A stretch of DNA of 64,000 nt, from NCBI RefSeq assembly GCF_003967015.1, contig NZ_AP017563.1, forward strand, positions 1-64,000, given 5' to 3'. Positions 51,568 through 60,689 of the stretch are shown in pieces (the first letter of the stretch is position 1; every line of letters begins with the position of its first letter). Source of the stretch: Pseudanabaena sp. ABRG5-3 (GTDB taxonomy: Bacteria > Cyanobacteriota > Cyanobacteriia > Pseudanabaenales > Pseudanabaenaceae). The notes under the pieces are model-generated. The model was not told the DNA's origin. It ran no database searches and saw nothing but the letters and a program-made list of their open reading frames with translations. The position numbers and the translations under genes are program-made.

Positions 51568-52110
51568 TCATTCAGAATCATTAGGTAAATTCTCTTGTTT
51601 TTTCTTAGACAAGCCAATTTTTGGCGATCGCCTTTCTCTCAATGTATGTAGTTTTACTTTGCGATTCACGCGCTTGACTCCACTGAGGGTGAACAAAGTT
51701 AAAAATGCGCCCAGTAAACTTACCTGCCACAAACCACAGCCCGTTGCTGCACCTAGGGCAGCCGCAACCCAAACGGTAGCTGCCGTGGTTAAGCCTCTAA
51801 CTTTAGAAGTGCCGCGATCGGAACTTGGATGCAAAATCAAACCTGCACCTAGAAAACCCACTCCTGTAGAGACTCCCTGTAATGTTCTACTCAATGCGTT
51901 AGTGGTTGCAAAGCTAGAGTCACCCTCTGCTTGTAAAGGAATCATCACAAATAAAGCTGCACCCATACTAACCATCATGAAAGTTCGCATTCCTGCGGAG
52001 CGACCTCCTTTTTGACGATTAAAGCCAATAATGCCACCAACTATCAAAGCTAGAACTAACCGAAATGACAATTTCCAAAAATCATGGGCATTAACAAACA
52101 TTTCTTCCAT
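51568..52110 (-). CDS. MgtC/SapB family membrane protein
   Basis: 180 residues from the ATG at 52110, with GGAGG upstream; a TTG at 52113 would add one. The family motif is LVLALIVGGIIGFNRQKGGR with AGMRTFMMVSMGAALF, then STGVGFLGAGLIL and GLTTAATVWVAAALG. Four to five membrane segments. The long C-terminal ACT-like domain of classic MgtC is absent, as in SapB-type members. The family is linked to Mg2+ stress and virulence; the role here is unknown. Confidence 0.9.
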   Translation of the reverse strand: MEEMFVNAHDFWKLSFRLVLALIVGGIIGFNRQKGGRSAGMRTFMMVSMGAALFVMIPLQAEGDSSFATTNALSRTLQGVSTGVGFLGAGLILHPSSDRGTSKVRGLTTAATVWVAAALGAATGCGLWQVSLLGAFLTLFTLSGVKRVNRKVKLHTLRERRSPKIGLSKKKQENLPNDSE

Positions 52111-52168
52111 CAAAGATACCTCCAGTTTTTTATGTATATATTTGATTGACTATCTAAAAAAAGAAAAA

Positions 52169-52188
52169 GGCAGCGCAAAGCACTGCCT
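52169..52188. terminator. Small hairpin past the rhodanese gene
   Basis: AGGCAGCGCAAAGCACTGCCT with a T-rich right flank, 29 bp past the rhodanese stop. Confidence 0.55.
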
Positions 52189-52216
52189 CTCTCTTTAGAC
52201 TTTAGTGCTACAGGTA

Positions 52217-53200
52217 CTATGTAAGAGGACGCTCTGCACCAGTTTCTACGGGTAGATCTGATTGACTATATTCTGTCCAAGAGCCTTCATAAACTCGTAC
52301 TTTGGGATAACCTAGTAAATGCTTCAAGACCACATATTGCAAAGAAGCTTCTCTTCCTGTGGTGCAAGTGACGATAATATCCTTTGATTTATCGATTTTC
52401 TTGTCAGCGAGAATCTTCTCAATTTCGCTCAAGGGCTTAAGCTTGTGGGGATTTTGAGGATCAGTAAAAGTCGGCCAAGGAATATTCCGCGCCCCGGGGA
52501 TATGACCATTGCGAGTGAAGTATTTTTCTTCACCTGCAAAGGCTTTTGCGGGGCGAGGATCGATAAAAACTATGCCCTGCTTACCGATTAAATCTTTGAC
52601 TTGCGAGATATTGACACGGATATTCTTGTTGTCGTTGACGTTGAGTTTCCCTGATTTATATTTGGGAAAAGCTTGAGTTAGGTCTGCGGTATTAGTTTGT
52701 TTATATCCACTCAAACCGCCATCCAGAATCGCCACGGGATTTTTAAAGCCGATTCTTTCTAGCGCATAGGCGATTTGACTAGAGCCTAGTACATCGCGAC
52801 CATCGGAATAAATGAGAACTTTGCTTTTATCCGTAACTCCCGCTTTTGAGAGATAGTCTCCTAATTTATTAGAATCCACTAGCTGGACTGGTAAACCATC
52901 CTTGGGCTGACGGACTAAATTATCGGCAAGGTGGACAGCATTTGGTAAATGCCCTGTGAAGTAGTCGATCGGACTCCAACGCACATCCAAAATCCGTAGG
53001 TTGGGATCATTGGCATTTTGACTCACCCAATTTGGTGAGACAAATTCAATCTTGGTGCTAGAGTTTTGGGCGGAGAGTGGTGAGAAGGCAAAAAAGGCGA
53101 TCGCCACAATCACAGACATTATGGCAGTGGCAGTAAAAGCAAGGGGTTTGAACCTAAATCTGAGCGACTTTGCTCTAGAATTTCTGCGGATCATGGTCAT
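52217..53200 (-). CDS. Exported sulfurtransferase (double rhodanese)
   Basis: 327 residues. A signal anchor or signal peptide lies at about 15-45 (FTATAIMSVIVAIAFFAFSP). Two rhodanese domains follow: the first with RILDVRWSPIDYFTGHLPNA and YSDGRDVLG (no Cys), the second with IVFIDPRPAKAF and the active loop VTCTTGREASLQ, the Cys carrying the sulfane sulfur. Such thiosulfate or 3-mercaptopyruvate sulfurtransferases act in the periplasm when exported. An ACCGTA site lies about 55 bp upstream, consistent with sulfur-linked control. Confidence 0.9.
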   Translation of the reverse strand: MTMIRRNSRAKSLRFRFKPLAFTATAIMSVIVAIAFFAFSPLSAQNSSTKIEFVSPNWVSQNANDPNLRILDVRWSPIDYFTGHLPNAVHLADNLVRQPKDGLPVQLVDSNKLGDYLSKAGVTDKSKVLIYSDGRDVLGSSQIAYALERIGFKNPVAILDGGLSGYKQTNTADLTQAFPKYKSGKLNVNDNKNIRVNISQVKDLIGKQGIVFIDPRPAKAFAGEEKYFTRNGHIPGARNIPWPTFTDPQNPHKLKPLSEIEKILADKKIDKSKDIIVTCTTGREASLQYVVLKHLLGYPKVRVYEGSWTEYSQSDLPVETGAERPLT

Positions 53201-53255
53201 GGTATTTAAAGGTTTGAGAGGGAAAAGCTGATCTGGTATTAATCTGCTATATTAT

Positions 53256-53274
53256 CACGTAGATACCGTATTTT
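53256..53274 (+). promoter_or_regulatory. ACCGTA motif, site c
   Basis: CACGTAGATACCGTATTTT, upstream of the rhodanese gene by about 56 bp. Confidence 0.6.
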
Positions 53275-53338
53275 ATGTTGCTTTAGTCAAGATCGCAATA
53301 TCAACTTTCTGGAGCTAGGCGCAATTAAATATAAAACT

Positions 53339-53381
53339 CCAAAAGCTATGGCTCACGCACAGCGTGAGCCATAGCTTTTGG
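53339..53381. repeat. Perfect 20-bp hairpin
   Basis: CCAAAAGCTATGGCTCACGC and exact complement around ACA. In the non-coding stretch between the rhodanese promoter and Uma2. Confidence 0.7.
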
Positions 53382-53400
53382 TTCTATTTTTTAACTATGC

Positions 53401-53507
53401 TTACAGCCTATTTAGGGTTTGTGTAGTACAGATAAATATTGAAAAAGCTTGCTTCGCAAGCTTTTTCAATATTTATCTGGTTTTTGAGAAAGCGCAAAGT
53501 GCTGTAG
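53401..53507 (+). repeat. 107-bp hairpin element, copy 1
   Basis: Left end TTACAGCCTATTTAGGGTTT, central stem CAGATAAATATTGAAAAAGC...TTGC around TTC, right end GAAAGCGCAAAGTGCTGTAG. Same length and ends as 55164-55270 and (inverted) 61593-61699. The rest of the 53201-53566 gap holds only motif c and the hairpin at 53339. Confidence 0.82.
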
Positions 53508-53566
53508 CTACTTAGTGCAAAATAGTGATGTGAGAAAATAGCTATAGTTTTTACTAGAGAAAAACA

Positions 53567-54127
53567 ATGATTGCGATTCCACACTATTTTTCTGCTGAAG
53601 AATATTTGCAATGGGAAGACCAGCAAGAAGAAAAGCATGAGTATGTTGATGGCATGATTTATGCAATTGCGGGAGCCAGCGAAAGTCATGTTGATGTTAC
53701 AACTAATTTAACAGTGATTCTTGCCAATCATTTGCGTGGTCGAGATTGTAAGCTGTTTCCTTCAGATATGCGCTTAAATATTGCCTCCAAAAATATTTAC
53801 TACTATCCCGATCTGCTCGTAACCTGTGATGAACGCGATCGCCTGAATAAAAAGCATAAAAACTATCCCTGCCTGATCATTGAAGTCCTATCAGAATCAA
53901 CGGAAGCAAAGGATCGTGGGGTGAAATTTGCCCATTATCAAACTATTGAGTCTTTACAGGAATATGTCTTAGTCAGTCAATGGGAACAAAGAGTAGAAGT
54001 ATTTCGCCGCGATCGCAAATTTTGGCTATTACAGACCTATACGATAGATGAAATTGTTGAATTACAAAGTATTAATATCGAAATCCCCATTGCCGCAATT
54101 TATGAAAGTGTTGACTTTGATCGTTAA
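53567..54127 (+). CDS. Uma2 (DUF820) family protein
   Basis: 186 residues. Restriction-endonuclease-like fold typical of Uma2: FSAEEYLQWEDQQEEKHEYV with the acidic start of the domain, FPSDMRLNIASKNIYYYPDL with the catalytic Asp, and CLIIEVLSESTEAKDRGVKF with the E-V-L motif. The family is massively expanded in cyanobacteria. Activity is mostly untested. Its stop codon lies inside a hairpin shared with the convergent prohibitin gene. Confidence 0.9.
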   Translation: MIAIPHYFSAEEYLQWEDQQEEKHEYVDGMIYAIAGASESHVDVTTNLTVILANHLRGRDCKLFPSDMRLNIASKNIYYYPDLLVTCDERDRLNKKHKNYPCLIIEVLSESTEAKDRGVKFAHYQTIESLQEYVLVSQWEQRVEVFRRDRKFWLLQTYTIDEIVELQSINIEIPIAAIYESVDFDR

Positions 54128-54163
54128 AAGAGAAGGTGGTGCTTTGCGCCACCTTCTCTTTTA
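54125..54163. terminator. Bidirectional terminator between Uma2 and prohibitin
   Basis: 18-bp arms TAAAAGAGAAGGTGGTGC around TTT with complement. The stop codons of both convergent genes fall inside the arms. Confidence 0.82.
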
Positions 54164-55051
54164 GGGCAAACTTTTAGGAAGATTACTCTCAATCAAGCCA
54201 TTAATATCTAATACTTTTGAAGTGCTTTCACCAACAACTAAAGGTAAGTTTCCATTCCACTTATCGATCGCCTGTTTCTGCAAAAGTTCAGGAGATAATG
54301 TTTCTCGCAAAATTCTTTGAGATTCTCCCTCTCCGCGTGCGAGATTAACCCGCGCCTCCGCCTCTTTGATCGCTTTGAGGGCAATAAAATCTGCCCGTTT
54401 GGCATCCTGTTCTGCAATTTGTTTAGCTTCTACCGCATCACTAAAGCGCTTAGAAAAATGTACATGCACGAGAGAAATATCGTCAACGGCAATGTGATAG
54501 CCCGCAAGCCGAGCAGTTAATAAGGTATCTACTTCATTTTTGACATTGCCCCTTTTGGTAATGATTTCTTCGGCAGTGTATTCTGCCATCACTGCCTTTA
54601 GCACCTCCTCCACCGCAGGATCGATGATGCGATCGATAATTGCCAGTTGATCGCCAATTTGCTGAAAGATCACATTTGCTTGTTCAGGAATAATGTGCCA
54701 ATTGAGCGCCACATCGGTAAATACTTCCTGTAAATCCTTAGAAGATGCTTCGGCGGAAATCTCTTGTTTCTGTACCCGCACGCTTAGTTTTTTCACGGTT
54801 TGGGCGATCGGCAAAATCGGGTGGATGCCCTCATCGAGAACCTGTGCTTGCACTTTACCAAATTGCATCAGTACGCCCCGCTCACCTGCATTGACCACCA
54901 CAAAAAAACAACAGATAAAAACTGTGCCTAAAATCAATGCTGCTACAAGCTGAAACATCGCAAAATCAGCATTTTTGCGATTAGCTTGGCGGCTAACTTG
55001 CTGGTTAATTTGGCTATTAATTGGGTTGTTAGGCGATCGCAAATCGTTCAC
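54161..55051 (-). CDS. SPFH/prohibitin family protein, second copy
   Basis: 296 residues, starting at a GTG. One membrane segment at about 32-52 (MFQLVAALILGTVFICCFFV), then VVNAGERGVLMQFGKVQAQV and DEGIHPILPIAQTVKKLSVR of the SPFH fold, a coiled coil (about 190-245), and the tail LSPELLQKQAIDKWNGNLPL. It differs from the copy at 97-975 mainly in the N-terminal tail. An ACCGTA motif on the minus strand (55105-55123) lies about 55 bp upstream. Confidence 0.9.
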   Translation of the reverse strand: MNDLRSPNNPINSQINQQVSRQANRKNADFAMFQLVAALILGTVFICCFFVVVNAGERGVLMQFGKVQAQVLDEGIHPILPIAQTVKKLSVRVQKQEISAEASSKDLQEVFTDVALNWHIIPEQANVIFQQIGDQLAIIDRIIDPAVEEVLKAVMAEYTAEEIITKRGNVKNEVDTLLTARLAGYHIAVDDISLVHVHFSKRFSDAVEAKQIAEQDAKRADFIALKAIKEAEARVNLARGEGESQRILRETLSPELLQKQAIDKWNGNLPLVVGESTSKVLDINGLIESNLPKSLP

Positions 55052-55104
55052 AGTTTTGCTCTCAGACAGGGACGTAGATAGTTAATTAACTGTAGTCTAC
55101 CGTA

Positions 55105-55123
55105 AATCTACGGTAATTACATA
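55105..55123 (-). promoter_or_regulatory. ACCGTA motif, site d
   Basis: Minus strand TATGTAATTACCGTAGATT, with a second TACCGTA half on the plus strand just left of it. Upstream of the leftward prohibitin gene. Confidence 0.62.
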
Positions 55124-55163
55124 GACATACAGTATTTTTAATGTTAAAACTATTTTCAGCTAC

Positions 55164-55270
55164 TTACAGCCTGCTTAGGCTCTGTGTAGTCTAGATAAGT
55201 TTTGAAAAAGATTGCAAAGCAATCTTTTTCAAAACTTATCTGGGTTTTAAGAAAGCGCGAAGCGCTGTAA
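55164..55270 (+). repeat. 107-bp hairpin element, copy 2
   Basis: TTACAGCCTGCTTAGGCTCT at the left, stem AGATAAGTTTTGAAAAAGAT...TGC around AAA, right end AGAAAGCGCGAAGCGCTGTA. It lies between the prohibitin promoter and the cysA start. Confidence 0.83.
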
Positions 55271-55303
55271 CTCAATTACATAGTTTTGATGCTGTGAGGC
55301 ACA

Positions 55304-56311
55304 ATGAGCATTCTGGTTCAAGATATTTCTAAAAGATTTGGTGACTTTCAGGCAGTTGATCGTGTTAGTTTGGAAGTAGAGAGTGATTCCTTAGTAGCAT
55401 TACTTGGTCCTTCAGGTTCAGGTAAATCTACCCTATTGCGGATTATGGCGGGTTTAGAAACTCCCGATAGTGGTCAAGTGTGGATTGAGAATGAAAATGC
55501 AACCCATCGTTCTGTTCAACAACGTCAAATTGGCTTTGTCTTTCAACATTATGCGTTATTTAAGCATTTAACAATTCGCCAAAATATTGCTTTTGGTCTA
55601 AATATTCGCAAGGTTCCCAAACCCCAAGTGAAGCAGAAAGTTGAAGAACTTCTAGAATTGATCCAACTTAAGGGCTTAGGCGATCGCTATCCATCACAAC
55701 TATCGGGTGGTCAGCGTCAGCGTGTTGCCCTAGCCCGTTCCCTAGCTGCTCAGCCCAAGACTTTGTTATTAGACGAACCCTTTGGAGCATTAGATGCGAA
55801 GGTTCGTAAAGAGTTACGGACATGGCTCCGCAATCTCCATGATCAAGTCCATGTAACTACGATCTTTGTAACCCACGATCAGGAAGAAGCAATGGAAGTT
55901 GCTGATCGTGTAGTGATTATGAACAATGGCAAGGTTGAGCAAATTGGTACACCATCTGAAATTTATGACAGTCCTGCCTCAGAATTTGTAATGCGCTTTA
56001 TCGGTGAAACTAATATCATTTCTAGTGCGCGTCGTCACTTCCCCGATCTAGAAATCGCTGATCATCATCAAATCTTTCTGCGTCCCCATGACCTGCTCAT
56101 TCAATCAGAACCTGAGGCAAACTTTGCTCCCGCGAGGGTCAGCTATGCTTACAATCTCGGTTGGGAAGGTCAAGCAGAACTAGTTCTTAAAGACAATCAA
56201 AAGCTGATCGTAAAATTGGAACGAGAGCGCTTTGATAGTCTGGGTTTACATGCCCAAAAAGAAGTTTATATTAAGCCTCTCAAGACCAAAGTATTTGCGG
56301 AAGTGGCTTAA
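55304..56311 (+). CDS. cysA: Sulfate ABC transporter ATP-binding protein
   Basis: 335 residues. Walker A is [16 protein letters not shown], signature [15 protein letters not shown], Walker [17 protein letters not shown], switch [14 protein letters not shown]. The C-terminal extension (about 240-335) with FLRPHDLLI and [13 protein letters not shown] is the TOBE-type domain of CysA. It would energise sulfate or thiosulfate import. The permease and binding protein are not in this window, so it is an isolated cysA. Convergent with the Crp-type regulator. Confidence 0.88.
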   Translation: MSILVQDISKRFGDFQAVDRVSLEVESDSLVALLGPSGSGKSTLLRIMAGLETPDSGQVWIENENATHRSVQQRQIGFVFQHYALFKHLTIRQNIAFGLNIRKVPKPQVKQKVEELLELIQLKGLGDRYPSQLSGGQRQRVALARSLAAQPKTLLLDEPFGALDAKVRKELRTWLRNLHDQVHVTTIFVTHDQEEAMEVADRVVIMNNGKVEQIGTPSEIYDSPASEFVMRFIGETNIISSARRHFPDLEIADHHQIFLRPHDLLIQSEPEANFAPARVSYAYNLGWEGQAELVLKDNQKLIVKLERERFDSLGLHAQKEVYIKPLKTKVFAEVA

Positions 56312-56314
56312 AAG

Positions 56315-56346
56315 AAAAACAAGCACCCTTATGGGTGCTTGTTTTT
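56315..56346. terminator. Rho-independent terminator, cysA and regulator
   Basis: AAAAACAAGCACCC, loop TTAT, exact complement ending in T run. The stop codon of the convergent regulator gene overlaps its right end. Confidence 0.93.
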
Positions 56347-56914
56347 AGATTTCATAATGCCATTGATCATTACCATCGGCGAGAAATAGTAACTTACGCC
56401 CTTTTCGTGATAGAAAGCCAACTTTTTCTAAATCATTAATAATCCGTGTCACCGTGACACGAGTTGAACCAATTAACTCCGCAATTTCTTGGTGGGTTAA
56501 TTGCAGTCCAATTAATCTGCCATGACGATCATCTTCACCAAAACGATTGGTTAACCAACCTAAGAGTTGACGCAAGGCATCATCTTTAGCACGGCAATGG
56601 GAAATCTTTAATAAAAATTCATTGGTCTTACTATGTCGAATAATTTCAGCCACATAGTCACCCCAATGCGATCGCGGAATTTCGATTAACTGCACATCAG
56701 TTAAACACTCCATTTCATAGGGATGTAGGTTAGATAGCTCACTACCAATCACATCGCCATCAGCCCATAACCCTGAGCAAATCACCTGTCCGTCCTCAGT
56801 CCAAGTCAGCGATCGCACCACCCCAGACTCTATTTTCCAGATAAAGTTATCGCGGCGAGGGAGCATTTCACGGCGCTTGTAAACACGAGAAGCTGTTGTT
56901 TCGAGATAAATCAT
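56345..56914 (-). CDS. Crp/Fnr family regulator, CysR-like
   Basis: 189 residues from the ATG at 56914; the longer frame to 57022 covers the promoter region and adds poorly conserved text. A degenerate cyclic-nucleotide domain (about 1-110, WKIESGVVRSLTWTEDGQVI) is followed by the C-terminal helix-turn-helix LTHQEIAELIGSTRVTVTRI and the wing LSRKGRKLLFLA. The length and the cysK-divergent position resemble CysR, the cyanobacterial sulfur regulator. ACCGTA sites surround its own start, and similar ones lie before other sulfur genes, so it is the best candidate binder. Confidence 0.82.
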   Translation of the reverse strand: MIYLETTASRVYKRREMLPRRDNFIWKIESGVVRSLTWTEDGQVICSGLWADGDVIGSELSNLHPYEMECLTDVQLIEIPRSHWGDYVAEIIRHSKTNEFLLKISHCRAKDDALRQLLGWLTNRFGEDDRHGRLIGLQLTHQEIAELIGSTRVTVTRIINDLEKVGFLSRKGRKLLFLADGNDQWHYEI

Positions 56915-56992
56915 CACATACCCAGTCGAGAAACCGTAGATTTTATTTGTATTACGTTGAAAAGTATTGTATCGTATTAAGTACGGTATTCC

Positions 56993-57011
56993 CATCAAGA
57001 TACCGTTCTTT
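56993..57011 (+). promoter_or_regulatory. ACCGTA motif, site e, between the regulator and cysK
   Basis: CATCAAGATACCGTTCTTT on the plus strand, with a facing TACGGTATT at 56982-56990, which together make a dyad in the 133-bp divergent gap. Confidence 0.6.
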
Positions 57012-57047
57012 TTGTTTCTCATAACTTTTTACTATATCTAGGCTCCT

Positions 57048-58016
57048 ATGAAAATTGCTCAAAGTATCACGCAATTAGTTGGCAATACTCCTCTCATTGC
57101 GCTGAATAATATTCCTCAGAGAGATGGATCTCTAGCCAAAATTGTCGTCAAACTAGAGAGCTTTAACCCTTCTTCTTCAGTGAAGGATCGGATTGGTCTA
57201 GCGATGATTGAGGATGCAGAAGAAAAGGGTTTGATTAGTCCTGCTAAAACAATTTTGGTGGAACCAACTTCTGGTAACACAGGTATTGCTCTGGCGATGG
57301 TGGCATCTGCAAAGGGCTATCGCTTGATTCTGACCATGCCTGAAACAATGAGTTTAGAGCGTCGGGCTATGCTTAGAGCCTATGGGGCTGAGCTAGAGCT
57401 AACTCCTGCTAGTGAGGGAATGCGTGGGGCAATTCGTCGTGCTGGGGAAATTGCGGCTTCTACCCCTAATGCCTATGTGTTGCAACAGTTTAAAAATTTG
57501 GCAAATCCTGCGATCCATCGGCGCACAACAGCGGAGGAAATTTGGAATGATACCGATGGTCAAGTAGATATTTTGATTGCTGGTGTAGGAACAGGCGGCA
57601 CAATTACGGGGGTAGCTGAGGTGATTAAGCAGCGTAAACCAAGCTTTAAGGCGATCGCTGTGGAGCCACTGAATAGCCCTGTCCTCGCGGGCGGTGTCCC
57701 CGGCGCTCATAGGATTCAAGGTATTGGTGCAGGTTTTGTGCCTGAAGTTTTGCGTACAGATTTGATTGATGAAGTAATTGGCATTTCCGATGAGCAAGCC
57801 ATGATCTATGGTCGTCGTCTGGCGCGTGAGGAAGGTTTGCTATCGGGAATTTCTTCGGGGGCAGCCTTGGCGGCGGCGATCGCTGTCGGTAAGCGGGAAG
57901 AAAATCGCGATCGCTTGATTGTTGTGATTCAACCTAGCTTTGGTGAGCGTTATCTCAGTACGCCGCTATTTCAAGATGCTGAACTAATCACTGCCACTAC
58001 TGCCCAATCTCACTAA
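57048..58016 (+). CDS. cysK: Cysteine synthase A
   Basis: 322 residues. The PLP-binding Lys is in [15 protein letters not shown] near residue 45, followed by [17 protein letters not shown], the phosphate loop [15 protein letters not shown] and the C-terminal [14 protein letters not shown]. It makes cysteine from O-acetylserine and sulfide. Followed by cysE after 88 bp (5 bp if a TTG start were used), so one operon supplies both substrate and product steps. Many cyanobacteria keep a housekeeping copy elsewhere; this one is likely a sulfur-responsive copy. Confidence 0.94.
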   Translation: MKIAQSITQLVGNTPLIALNNIPQRDGSLAKIVVKLESFNPSSSVKDRIGLAMIEDAEEKGLISPAKTILVEPTSGNTGIALAMVASAKGYRLILTMPETMSLERRAMLRAYGAELELTPASEGMRGAIRRAGEIAASTPNAYVLQQFKNLANPAIHRRTTAEEIWNDTDGQVDILIAGVGTGGTITGVAEVIKQRKPSFKAIAVEPLNSPVLAGGVPGAHRIQGIGAGFVPEVLRTDLIDEVIGISDEQAMIYGRRLAREEGLLSGISSGAALAAAIAVGKREENRDRLIVVIQPSFGERYLSTPLFQDAELITATTAQSH

Positions 58017-58104
58017 TTATTTGTTAAGCGATCGCCAAGCCATTGCTTCCCAATCCTCCCCTATTATTGCCTTGCCTATATTCCCTATCTTGCCTACATT
58101 TATT

Positions 58105-58902
58105 ATGTGGAATACCATTGTCACTGACTTTCAAGTTATCTTTGAGCGTGATCCTGCGGCTCGTAGCTGGCTGGAGGTCTTCCTCTGTTATCCCGGTTGG
58201 CACGCTTTAGTTTTCTATCGCATCGCCCATCGTATCCAACAAATCAAAATTCCTTTCTTGCCACGCTTGATTTCTAATCTTGCCCGTATGTTAACAGGCG
58301 TTGAAATCCATCCTAGCGCTCAAATTGGGAGAGGTGTATTTATCGATCATGGTATGGGTGTAGTCATTGGTGAGACTGCTATCGTTGGTGACTATGCCAC
58401 GATTTATCAAGGTGTTACTCTTGGCGGAACAGGTAAAGAAACGGGTAAAAGACATCCCACTCTTGGTCGAGAGATTGTTGTGGGAGCAGGGGCAAAAATT
58501 TTGGGAAATATCTCCATTGGCGATCGCGTCAATATTGGGGCTGGCTCAATTGTTTTACGAGATGTCCCCGATGACTGCACCGTTGTAGGTATTCCTGCGA
58601 GAATTGTGCGTCATCGTGGTCAATCTATCAAAGATATAGAACAATCAACTAATCGAGAACATTTACCTGATCCTGAAGCAGAAGCAATTAAAGCTCTATT
58701 TGAAAGGATTAAATCCTTAGAAGATGAAATCGCCAAAATCAGACATGGTGTCAAAGTTTACGAGCCTCTAATCCCATCTATTTATTTATCGGACAGATCT
58801 AATCCCGATTCTCATATTCATCTCCAAGATTTAGCAAGATCCAAATCGATTGACTCTTCAAATTATCTCATTCAAGAATTTCTCGATGGAGCAGGTATTT
58901 AA
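58105..58902 (+). CDS. cysE: Serine O-acetyltransferase
   Basis: 265 residues from the ATG at 58105; a TTG at 58021 would add a Pro/Ile-rich 28 residues without family match. The N-terminal helical part (FERDPAARSWLEVFLCYPG) is followed by the left-handed beta-helix of hexapeptide repeats, including IHPSAQIGRGVFIDHGMGVV, IGETAIVGDYATIYQGV and GAGAKILGNISIG. It makes O-acetylserine for CysK. The C-terminus is about 60 residues longer than standard and lacks a plain terminal Ile-anchor after the repeat region, though it does end in GAGI, so CysK docking is still possible. Confidence 0.92.
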   Translation: MWNTIVTDFQVIFERDPAARSWLEVFLCYPGWHALVFYRIAHRIQQIKIPFLPRLISNLARMLTGVEIHPSAQIGRGVFIDHGMGVVIGETAIVGDYATIYQGVTLGGTGKETGKRHPTLGREIVVGAGAKILGNISIGDRVNIGAGSIVLRDVPDDCTVVGIPARIVRHRGQSIKDIEQSTNREHLPDPEAEAIKALFERIKSLEDEIAKIRHGVKVYEPLIPSIYLSDRSNPDSHIHLQDLARSKSIDSSNYLIQEFLDGAGI

Positions 58903-59339
58903 TGGAATTATCATGTAAGGTTGATTATGCTTGTATTGCCTTGTTAGAACTTGCTATGCGACATAAGCAAGGCAAACCTACTTCTGTTAGTGAAATTGCT
59001 GTTAGCCAAAGCATTCCCATTCGCTATCTTGATCAAGTGATGTCGATGCTCAGGCGAGCAGGTATAATTAAAAGTCAACGTGGTGCAAAAGGGGGCTATC
59101 ATCTTGCTTTAGAGCCTTGGCAAATAAAAATGATAGATGTTGTTGTTGCGTTGGAGGGAGAAAATGCTCAAGAGAAACCTAACCCTGAATCTCTTACCGC
59201 AGAAAAAGCTACTGTAATTGATATCTGGGAAACTGCGAAGGTAGCCTCCTTTGAGATCTTACATAGACATACCCTTGAGGATATGGTGAGGAAATGCGAG
59301 GAGAAAAAACAATCATCGGATGTGATGTTCTATATCTGA
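58902..59339 (+). CDS. Rrf2 family regulator (CymR-like)
   Basis: 145 residues. The winged helix motif is VSEIAVSQSIPIRYLDQVMS, then LRRAGIIKSQRGAKGGYHLA, as in IscR and CymR. The three-cysteine cluster of IscR is absent, so it is not an Fe-S sensor of that type. Its start overlaps the cysE stop by one base (TAATG), which means translational coupling. In Bacillus, CymR binds CysK and responds to O-acetylserine; the same logic would fit here but is inference. Confidence 0.9.
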   Translation: MELSCKVDYACIALLELAMRHKQGKPTSVSEIAVSQSIPIRYLDQVMSMLRRAGIIKSQRGAKGGYHLALEPWQIKMIDVVVALEGENAQEKPNPESLTAEKATVIDIWETAKVASFEILHRHTLEDMVRKCEEKKQSSDVMFYI

Positions 59340-59379
59340 TCTTTCCCTCACTATTCCCAAATCAATCTCTGTCTTTGCA

Positions 59380-59460
59380 TACAGCGCTTTGCGCTCAAAC
59401 CCAAACCAAGAGATTTTTTGAAAGGCTTGCTTAGCAAGCCTTTCAAAAAATCTCTTGTGG
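59380..59460 (-). repeat. 107-bp hairpin element, partial inverted copy
   Basis: Right-end piece TACAGCGCTTTGCGCT, then stem CAAGAGATTTTTTGAAAGGC...TTGC around TTA with complement. The other end is lost. The last codons and stop of the J-domain gene (59443) lie within the right arm of the stem. Confidence 0.75.
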
Positions 59461-60438
59461 TTCGTTTGATTGGTAACTGCTGTTTGTTATTGATTGCAGA
59501 AACTCATGTACTGTGATGCGGCGATCGCGCAAATCGACTACAAATTGTTGTATTTGCTCAACTATTTCAATTTGATGCTCAATATTATGCAGAGCTTCGT
59601 CCATCGGATCACCACCATACTTAGTGATTTTCTTAAAAAATGCAGTCATTTCTCCTTGCTGTGTTCTTTTCGTGAGTTTAAGCTGTCGCTTTAGGGTTTC
59701 AAGTTGCTCCTTTAGATAAGTATTTTCTGCTTCTACCTTGGCACAGTGTCGGGTCAGTTCGTCAGAACTATCGCGATCGATAATTACCCCTACCTCTTGC
59801 TGTTTCTCAATTGCTAAAAGTCTTGCTAAATCACCATCTTGATAAGCTAGATTAATTTCCTTCATAATCTCAGTTCGATATTCTTTCTCCGCCGCATCCG
59901 TAACTTTATCAGGATGAAAGTTATCAGCTAAACGCAGAAAAAGCTGTCGAATTTTTTTTAGCTCATTACGATCTGGTTTAGGTAGATCTTCTAGAATTTG
60001 CTGATGAGATCTTCTTCTATTTCTATCATTAGGTTCATCGTCATCATCTTCATTTTCTGAATTGTCTGATTCTAGAGGTTCTATTGGTAAAGACTTGGAA
60101 CTAATCAACCCATCTGATTGAAGCTGATTGTAGATTGTCTCAATATCTTTACGAGACTTCTTACCCAATTTTCTACCGATGAAGATTTCTTGGAAAGCAG
60201 TATGGATTTGTTCATCCAGTTCTAACATCTTGTTCTGAAAAGGTGCTACACGTTGATTAATCTGAATGCCAACCTCTTTGATGCTGTTGTTGAGATTGAT
60301 CAGCTTTGTGCGGCTAGTTTCAATTTGTTTGATTAGCTTACTGTTTTCCTTTTCTAAAAAATTGAGGCGATTACGCAGATCTGAAATCCCAAGCTGGTTA
60401 TTATTATGATCCGTAGCAATTTTAGATTTTCGAGCCAT
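59443..60438 (-). CDS. J-domain (DnaJ-like) protein with coiled coil
   Basis: 331 residues. A long N-terminal coiled coil (about 15-70, NRLNFLEKENSKLIKQIETS) is followed by an acidic stretch (SDNSENEDDDDEPND near 130). A J domain at about 155-205 has the key HPDK in RLADNFHPDKVTDAAEKEYR. A second coiled coil runs to about residue 260. J proteins stimulate DnaK (Hsp70); here without the Gly/Phe or zinc regions. The last residues (QEIF) are encoded by a repeat hairpin, so the natural C-terminus may have been replaced. Confidence 0.82.
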   Translation of the reverse strand: MARKSKIATDHNNNQLGISDLRNRLNFLEKENSKLIKQIETSRTKLINLNNSIKEVGIQINQRVAPFQNKMLELDEQIHTAFQEIFIGRKLGKKSRKDIETIYNQLQSDGLISSKSLPIEPLESDNSENEDDDDEPNDRNRRRSHQQILEDLPKPDRNELKKIRQLFLRLADNFHPDKVTDAAEKEYRTEIMKEINLAYQDGDLARLLAIEKQQEVGVIIDRDSSDELTRHCAKVEAENTYLKEQLETLKRQLKLTKRTQQGEMTAFFKKITKYGGDPMDEALHNIEHQIEIVEQIQQFVVDLRDRRITVHEFLQSITNSSYQSNEPQEIF

Positions 60439-60589
60439 AGGGAGAGAGCGTGGGATGACGTTAACATTTTAGTCTGAATTTTTGCCCAAAACTAAAACCT
60501 TTGCTATAGACTAAGTTCTCCTGATCGCTAAGCATCTGTTATTTTTGGCGATCGCTTTTTATAGCTGTTGCCAATCTTGTTAGGACACA

Positions 60590-60640
60590 AAACCCAAGAA
60601 TGAGTGGCGGCGCAAAGCGTCGCCACTCATTCTTGGGTTT
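60590..60640. repeat. 24-bp hairpin
   Basis: AAACCCAAGAATGAGTGGCG...GCGC around AAA with a complement that has one mismatch. In the gap between the methyltransferase gene and the J-domain promoter. Confidence 0.68.
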
Positions 60641-60689
60641 CATGCAAGTGACTACAGCTATAAGTTTTCTAATAGGCGATCGCCAAATC

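Noticed and set aside
56915-57022. 36-residue extension of the Crp-type regulator
   Set aside because: It spans the dyad shared with cysK and has no family similarity.
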